Below are positions 57,179 to 64,000 of a DNA stretch of 64,000 bases, in pieces. The stretch is taken from assembly GCA_963995505.1 (NCBI GenBank), contig OZ023181.1:25230366-25294365 (forward strand), given 5' to 3'. The DNA comes from Hypericum androsaemum. Lineage: Eukaryota > Streptophyta > Magnoliopsida > Malpighiales > Hypericaceae. Both the position numbers and the translations under genes were made by a program. Below the pieces are notes generated by a model. That model was not told the DNA's origin. It made no database searches and saw only the letters and a list, made by a program, of their open reading frames with translations. Position 1 is the stretch's first letter. Every line of letters starts with the position of its first letter.

Positions 57179-57610
57179 AGCAAAAATTGAAACCTACTAT
57201 TGAAGTTACAATTGAGAAGCAGCCATTACAAGTTACAAGTAAGGCAATGGCTAATTTCAGAAGTTCAACTATTAGTCTTGGATTGAGAAGATGCGATAAG
57301 TTGACTGATATGCGAACTCTAGTACATATTTTTTATGTGCCTTGAACCTTGAGGACAAGGTTCTTTTGAAGGGGAAAGTTGTAACACATCCTATACTAAA
57401 TTGAGAGTAATTGATAATTACAGTGACTATTCGGTAATAGGTCTAGTATACATAGTAGAAAAAAGAGAGTGGAAGGTATTATTGACATTGATATCTAATT
57501 CTAAAGAAATATTTATTTCTTCTCTTATCTCTCTCTTCCTCTTCTAATTTCTTCCCCCTTTTCTCAATTCTTGTTATATAAACCCTAATCCTTCGGTTAG
57601 GTTCATTACA

Positions 57611-58052
57611 CCGTGATAGGGAAAGAATACCTCGGGGGAAAAATTCTCCCCTTGACGTTTGGTATATCGCTAAGCTTGACCCTCCACCGTCACGAACTAT
57701 TACATCCATCGAAGAAACTATCTCCCCGTTCCAACTAGTCATGCTGCTAGCATCAGTTACAAATCTGGACAGGGAAACATCACTAATATCTTTCGTCAAA
57801 TGGTGAACAATCCCATTCGGTAGAGTGTTGTAATAATGCGTGCCTAGCAAAATATTAAAGCCATGATTGGCCATCCAGTTCGCAGAGCAATTTGCTTCCA
57901 TGTAAATATGTTTTACCTCCACCTCCCAGTCCATGTTCAAAAGATCCTTGATATCTAGAATCAGGGTGAGCTTACCTGCTGTGTCGTATTCCCACGAGTC
58001 AGGTAGTCTGCCACTAATTTTGAATCAACCTCCATTGTCATTGTCATATATG
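57611..58052 (-). mobile_element. LINE RNase H fragment, unit 2
   Basis: Counterpart of 51177–51620 with a few substitutions; same 'HIYMEANCSANWMA' text. Confidence 0.7.
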
Positions 58053-58336
58053 GCAAATTCCAAGTTCCGTCTGGTTGTTTCCCATTGAATGGGCCGAGTC
58101 TTGGGCTGGCAAACCAAGTTCAGCCCATGCAGAGAGGTGCATTATCTCACCTGCCCAAATATATATGACTTTTCCCATTCCATTTCACCATATACAGATA
58201 TAAGAATGTTACTTTAATTCAATAGAGAGACGATGCTGGTAGGCAGGTAGGTCGGTGGCCGTGGCGTGCCACTACCAGGAGGACAAGGTCAAGGTGAGGT
58301 AGATGATGGATGATACATGCATGCGCTATCTAACCA

Positions 58337-58342
58337 CACGTG
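58337..58342. promoter_or_regulatory. G-box present only in unit 2
   Basis: CACGTG in 'accacacgtgggtcg'. The unit 1 equivalent is 'gtgacatgtgggtcg', without a G-box. Confidence 0.4.
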
Positions 58343-58909
58343 GGTCGTCGTTCAACTCCAACTAAAGTCCACCTTCATTTACTTCTTAAGCCAAAGCGAG
58401 TTGGGTGAACTGAAATAGTAACATATTTGATTTTTTAATATGGTTTGTGCTCAAATTTTATAAATACAAAATTATTTTATTTACAAATGAAAAAATATTC
58501 AAATTTCATTAAATAAATATTCTATCATTAAATTTGATCGTCGTTTATTCAGATATTAAAAAAAGACGAGCGAACCGGTGAGATAAAGAATTGTACTCAC
58601 TTGTATTGGCTGCATAATAAATGCATGACCGTGGTCGAATTCAGTTTCCGCGTGGGGAAAATATTAAAGAAGGACAAGTACAAATTCAATGGTCAACAAG
58701 GTGAGCACATATGTAACAATTCTCAAGTCACCTTATACTAGACCTATCGAGTTAGAAGTTTTGATTTCATATTCAATTCAAAATTTTAAGGTAATAAATT
58801 TGTAGATTTTTCATTCTTATAATCAAACACATAACTCTTGCACTAAGAAGCAATATAAGATTATAAAATAGATCATTTAGTAGCAGACAAGATTAGATAT
58901 ATTTATTTT

Positions 58910-59435
58910 GGGAAAAGTATATGTTAGAACTATGTGATTTGGTTGTTAGACACTTTTATGATTATGGTTTAAAACAAATCATACATGTCCTTGTGTTTGC
59001 AAAGAACCTCTCCCAAATCTGGGCGAACCTGATCGAGCGACACGTCGTCGTATCAGGGTTACGTGTCATGCCAACTGCGGAAAAAATCAACCCTGCTATC
59101 GTTGAGTTGGCTTAAAGGTAAAATTTAAAATAATACCAAATTTGTTTAGATTTTTTTAAAATTCTCCTCTTACCCTATCAATTTACCGCGAACGCTACCG
59201 TCTTTTAGCTATGAAAAAGTACTAAGACTGGTTGGGAGAGAGGGAGATGCGATTGTTGGCGAGGTTGAAGGCGACACGTGCTGGTGTGACACGTAACCCC
59301 AATACGATGACGTGTTGCTCGGTCAAGTTCGGGAGAGGTCGTTAGCAACTACAAGGATCTGTTTGATGCATTTTAAACTATAGTCCTAAAAGTTTCTAAC
59401 GGCCAAACCACAAGGTACTAAAGTATATTTTTTCT
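58910..59435. mobile_element. MULE-like MITE in the CHIL promoter, unit 2
   Basis: Same element as 52478–53003, at an offset of exactly 6432 bp. It was inserted before the tandem duplication. Confidence 0.75.
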
Positions 59436-59798
59436 AATTATTTTAGAAAACAAAGAGAGGTAGCTCGGAAAACCCGTTAATTTTGCAAATTCAGTAACAA
59501 AATGCAGTTAACATACCATAGCTCAAGGCGTATGATATGAATATCCTTACCTACCAAATTAAGTCGGGTGGTGGTGGCGTGGACCAAACCAACCAAAGAG
59601 CGTTAGCTACCTTGTGTTGTGTTGTGTTGGTTTCACACAAAAGGAAGGTAGGTAGCTGCTACCTTGTGTTAAATGAGCGCAACCCACCCTGGTCTTCCTA
59701 TGATCCCACTCCTCTAAATTACCTTGCCTTCTCTTCTTCTTCTTCTTAGTCGACGCTCCCAAACTCCATCACTTGATAATTAGCAGAGGCAAATAATC

Positions 59799-59845
59799 AG
59801 TAAGTATATGGTTTACATTTAATCGTCTATGTGATATTACTATGC

Positions 59846-59895
<50 letters not shown>

Positions 59896-61104
59896 CTTAC
59901 TATATTATACCATACGTATGAATGATTGCAGTGGGCGGTGAAACGGTTATGGTCGATGACATCGCCTTCCCTTCTCAGATTACCACCTCCAAGTCCTTAT
60001 CCCTCCTTGGCCACGGTAATTCCAGCAGCGGCCTTCTCTCCATTTTAACCAGCAGTCTCGAGTTTGATTGTCCCGTCTTTTGTGGTGTGACTGATCTCCA
60101 TTAGTCCAGTTACCATGTTGTTTCTAGTTTGGTTGTACCTTGTGTCAAATTAAGATACTATCTAGTGGTTATGAGACTCTTCCTTCCTGTTATATGTGAA
60201 CATGGGCTCTGGTCTGATCATACCATATCATAAGTTTTTTATCATTACAACAAGTGGAAACAGAGTTGAGTTGGTCTGTATATGCTTCTTGGTGGGAAAC
60301 ATATGACATCCATATGCTAAACTAACGACGTAAGAAACAAAATACAGGGCTTACGGACATCGAGATACACTTTCTCCAAATTAAGCTGACAGCGATCGGA
60401 GTATATCTGGAGCCCCAAGTGGTGTCCCACCTGCACAAGTGGAAGGGAAAGCCCGGCACCGAGCTCGCCGAGGACGACGAATTCTTTGAAGCTCTCATTG
60501 CCGGTATTCTTTTATTTTTATCCTAAACTTGACACCGGGAATTGTAATTGAGCTGTCTGTGTGTGAGGCCTGACCATCAATATATACGGCGTACGTGCAG
60601 CCCCGGGGGAGAAGGTGCTGAGGGTAGTGACGATCAAGGAGATCAAAGGTTCGCAGTACGGGGTGCAGCTGGAGAGCTCTGTTAGGGACAGGCTGGCGGA
60701 GGCGGACAAGTACGAGGAGGAAGAGGAGGAGGCCCTCGAGAAGATTACCGAATTCTTCCAATCCGCCTACTTGAAGAAACACTCTCTCATCACTTTCCAT
60801 TTCCCGGCAACCTCGTCCACTGTCGAGGTCCTTTTATTTATTTATATATATCACCACTCTGCTCTTTGCTTGCTTTACAGACTGAGTCGATATATTCTTG
60901 ATCACGTACGCTTGCTAGTAGTGCTTTAATTCAATATTTGGACAGATTGCGTTGGCGGTGGAGGGGAAAGAGAACAAGATTTTGGTGGAGAACGCTAATG
61001 TGGTGGAGATGATACAGAGGTGGTACCTGGGCGGAACCAGGGGAGTCTCTCCTTCCACCATCTCTTGCCTTGCCAACAACCTCTCCGCTGAGCTGGCCAA
61101 GTGA
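59799..61104 (+). CDS. CHIL: Chalcone isomerase-like protein (type IV CHI), unit 2
   Basis: Second complete copy: 59799, 59932–60015, 60348–60503, 60601–60827 and 60946–61104. I find no amino-acid difference from unit 1, and the introns look the same, including the (CT)n length and the split start codon. With identical promoter AC elements both copies would be expected to be expressed alike, unless the extra distal G-box matters. The lack of divergence points to a very recent duplication, ongoing gene conversion, or an assembly effect. Confidence 0.92.
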
Positions 61105-61679
61105 TCAACATCCATCTCTCGCTGTCTGTCGTGACGTCTAATACTAGTGCTGTTGGTTTTTTATTCTGTTTGTCTAGCTGCGCTCAGAAACTTGTACTCT
61201 CATCGATTCACAGAAGTTACTAGTATTGGCTATTGTGTGCTTCCCTTCATTAATTAGGCCTCTTCTTCCCAATAAACATACAAGGAAGCTCTACCTACAA
61301 CGTTTCTTCTTCTTCTGGTTCCTATCAATTTTCCTGCTGGTCTAGCTAATGGACACTGGCCACTTCGTAAAAAAATTGCAGACAAACCACTCGAATATGA
61401 AGTCAACTGATGGACAACAAAAACCCGAGAATTGAGTAAGGTCTCGAATTGATCACTAGCTCAACAATGTTAGAAAGCTGATTAGAAACAGCGCGCACAC
61501 GCACAAACATATATGTATATAGATACATGCACAAAGTGTGATTATGTACATGTACCCTAGGCCTATATGCTACTCGGGGACGGGAACAAATTCAATTGCT
61601 CAATCAATCAACTTAATACATTAAGTGCAAGACCCCTCTCGACTTTTTGTGAGGTTGCGACCGCCGGCCTCATCAAAGA

Positions 61680-64000
61680 GTTGTGGTGAATATGAGTTTG
61701 GAGGAGGAATGTGTTGCAGAGAGTTGTGGTGCTGCACAAGGATCACCAGCTGTGTTTGCTTTACCAGATCATGCGAGTCCAGCAGTGAATAACTTGAGCT
61801 CTATGGGGATGTTGAATGATGTGAACATGTCTGAAAATGATGCCAACCGTAATTCAAACTCATGTACAATAAGTGCATCAGCGACACGAAGATCTTTGTT
61901 TAGATGTGGATTTGAAGTATGAGAAGACTGTCCTCAGCAAGTTTAGGCTGCCTGATGGGCATGATGTGAATTTGAAGCGGGTTCGAGAGGAGTTCCTGGT
62001 GAATCACAGGTCAATATTGTCAACCAATGTATGTCTGCTGCAGAGCACACATGATATTGAGCAGTGGCATAGAAGGATTGATCTGATAAAGGCAGTAGGT
62101 AAGCAGAATATAATATCGGCAGTTCAGGTGACCAATAATGTCTATGAATCAGTGGTAAACACACACGATCAAGGGAATCAGGTAGGTGTAGTCAAGAAGA
62201 ATGTGAGAAAGTTTGAAAAATTAAAGATGTCTCATTGCGGCTTAGAAGTTGACGGCCCGGAGTGCGGCTTTATGAACTTGATCACGGCCTTGAAGACAGC
62301 AAAGAGGAAGCTTGAAGCACAGGTTAAACAACTGTCAAGGAAATGCAGAACAAATGCAAGACACCAGAATTTTGCTAATGGAACTGCAGAGGTGGAGCTA
62401 GTTGCTAACTATGCATCACTATTGCAATTGGAAATTCAGTCTCTCGATAAGTTCATCTCAGAATTGGAATGGTTTCTTGTTTCGGATAAGGGCATCAACA
62501 TTGCTGATGCAAATTTGGTTGTTGAAGTGGAGAAATATGTAGAGCATTGTATGGATATCATGAGAAAGGTGAAAATGAAATAATGATTGAACATGGAATG
62601 GTTCAATACTGGTATAACCATTCTATATGCCTCATTTCATTTTTGGGTTGAAGAAGGAGCTGAAGATGATGCCTTCTAACAAAAAGTAACAGATTCTGAA
62701 ATCTCATTTCTTCAAGCCTCTCGCAAGGGAAATTCAGATTTAATTTCAGTTTGTGGTGAGAATTACTTAGCAGCTGATGTTGGTGCTAATCTTGTAAGAA
62801 AAGAGGAGTAGTGGGTACCTGAAGAGGATCACGGAAATCATGTTGTCATTGTTAATTTGGTTGAAGTGCATTTGGACAACGACTTGCATAGAACCAGGGT
62901 AGCTGAAATGGTATTTTTCTCATGATTATATAAGCTAGTTAAATTACTTGAAATGAGAAGGGACGTGCAAGAGATTTTCAAGATGACTTCCCATGATAAG
63001 CAAGTTACAATGTCCTCCCACACGCACCAAGGACCATAAGGTGAATTATCTTTTTGATGCATTGGAAATCAGTCAACATGCCATATTCATCAAAAGTGTG
63101 AGATGGGCGGCTGAGTTAAATATGTTACTTATCAAGTATAATTCTGGTTTGATAACAAGTGGCATGACAGTTGAAGCAAGAACCTTGACAGCTAATGCAA
63201 ACAGAGCTTGGTTGCTACAATTAGCTTTACAGATTCTTCCAGGTTTATCTCCTAGCCTAGTATGTCTGTCATTTGTAGAAGCAGAGGATTGTGCATTATC
63301 AAAAAGAAGACGGGTTGGTCTATTGGTTGTAGAAGTTATTGATGGAAGTGAAAAAGGATTGTTACATTGGAAATGGCAGCATATGCATTTTTATGCAGGT
63401 CTGTTGATGGTTACAAATTTGCAAATTACTGCAGCACTACCATCTGCTGCTACAGACCTTCATATTTTCCATGGTTGGCAGCCTCTATGGGACAACTCTC
63501 CAGGTCTACAAGTTCTTGCAAGTTCTGCTTTGCTTCTTGTTTGGCAGCAACTAATGAAGGACTTTGGTTGGCATCAATTATTGGCGGACTTTGGTTGGCA
63601 GCACTATTGAAGCAAAAATTGAAACCTACTATTGAAGTTACAATTGAGAAGCAGCCATTACAAGTTACAAGTAAGGCAATGGCTAATTTCAGAAGTTCAA
63701 CTATTAGTCTTGGATTGAGAAGATGCGATAAGTTGACTGATATGCGAACTCTAGTACATATTTTTTATGTGCCTTGAACCTTGAGGACAAGGTTCTTTTG
63801 AAGGGGAAAGTTGTAACACATCCTATACTAAATTGAGAGTAATTGATAATTACAGTGACTATTCGGTAATAGGTCTAGTATACATAGTAGAAAAAAGAGA
63901 GTGGAAGGTATTATTGACATTGATATCTAATTCTAAAGAAATATTTATTTCTTCTCTTATCTCTCTCTTCCTCTTCTAATTTCTTCCCCCTTTTCTCAAT
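61680..64000 (+). mobile_element. 5'-deleted LTR element, unit 3 (3' LTR cut by window)
   Basis: Copy of 55248–57568. The 236-aa ORF lies at 61873–62583, the helicase-derived frame at 62933–63610, and the 3' LTR starts at 63812 and runs off the end. Confidence 0.9.
61873..62583 (+). CDS. Unknown 236-aa ORF of the LTR element, unit 3
   Basis: Same protein as in unit 2, residue for residue. Confidence 0.4.
   Translation: MHQRHEDLCLDVDLKYEKTVLSKFRLPDGHDVNLKRVREEFLVNHRSILSTNVCLLQSTHDIEQWHRRIDLIKAVGKQNIISAVQVTNNVYESVVNTHDQGNQVGVVKKNVRKFEKLKMSHCGLEVDGPECGFMNLITALKTAKRKLEAQVKQLSRKCRTNARHQNFANGTAEVELVANYASLLQLEIQSLDKFISELEWFLVSDKGINIADANLVVEVEKYVEHCMDIMRKVKMK

Larger units (their letters stand above)
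55248..57610 (+). mobile_element. 5'-deleted copy of the LTR element, unit 2
   Basis: Starts in the late gag region ('VNMSLEEECVAE'), keeps the unknown ORF, the helicase fragments, the PPT and the 3' LTR (57380–57610), and is followed by CCGTG. It has no 5' LTR. One base is deleted near 57170 relative to unit 1. Confidence 0.9.
55192..61623 (+). repeat. CHIL tandem array, unit 2 (6432 bp)
   Basis: Same order as unit 1 except that about 890 bases equivalent to 47919–48810 are missing just after its start. That removes the 5' LTR, primer site and gag start. It carries a complete CHIL gene. Its first 2.4 kb appears identical to the visible part of unit 3. Confidence 0.95.
61624..64000 (+). repeat. 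CHIL tandem array, start of unit 3 (cut by window end)
   Basis: Begins with the same junction sequence and carries the same internal deletion as unit 2. The visible 2377 bases match unit 2 wherever I compared them. A third CHIL gene is predicted about 2.4 kb beyond the window edge if the unit is complete. Confidence 0.92.

Overview
The window is nuclear DNA of a flowering plant. The genes have many short exons with GT–AG introns, and the gene families are plant-specific: group III WRKY factors, a type-A cytokinin response regulator, a chalcone-isomerase-like protein and a plastidial glycerol-3-phosphate dehydrogenase. The intergenic DNA is full of plant transposon classes (Ty1/copia, LTR elements, LINEs, hAT, MULEs). 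I cannot name the species. Gene order across 14–39 kb matches, from memory, a block of Arabidopsis chromosome 2 (ARR16, GLY1/SFD1, RH17, CTEXP/SCYL1, WRKY55, WRKY54).

Layout. 0–10 kb is decayed transposons: a copia pol remnant, a LINE with reverse transcriptase and RNase H, and a hAT element with a perfect 8-bp target duplication. 11–13.8 kb is an unidentified repeat-like region. 14–39 kb is the conserved gene block: two convergent WRKY III genes (+ and -), the SCY1-like pseudokinase SCYL1/CTEXP (+), an unrecognised plant gene 'A' (-), DEAD-box helicase RH17 (+), GLY1/SFD1-like dehydrogenase (-, carrying an apparent frameshift), a 200-base assembly gap, and a type-A ARR (-). 39–45.4 kb holds a second copy 'B' of gene A in a segmental duplicate that later received a Pack-MULE and a MULE-type MITE. 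46–46.7 kb has a small intronless, probably plastid-targeted gene (-).

47.9 kb to the window end is a tandem array. One full 7.33-kb unit is followed by a 6.43-kb derivative and the start of a third unit. Each complete unit carries a chalcone-isomerase-like gene (CHIL, flavonoid enhancer) with a MULE-like MITE in its promoter. Upstream lies a LINE fragment with a nested non-autonomous LTR retroelement that contains pieces of a UAP56/RH15-RH56 helicase gene. The CHIL start codon is split by an intron (A|TG).

How the genes relate: the WRKY pair belongs to the salicylate/defence and senescence clade (family knowledge). GLY1 supplies plastid glycerolipid precursors and is also linked to systemic immunity. 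CHIL boosts flux into flavonoids. RH17 (ribosome biogenesis) and SCYL1 (trafficking/tRNA export) are housekeeping. Apart from the conserved neighbourhood and the head-to-head gene A/RH17 promoter I see no operon-like coordination.
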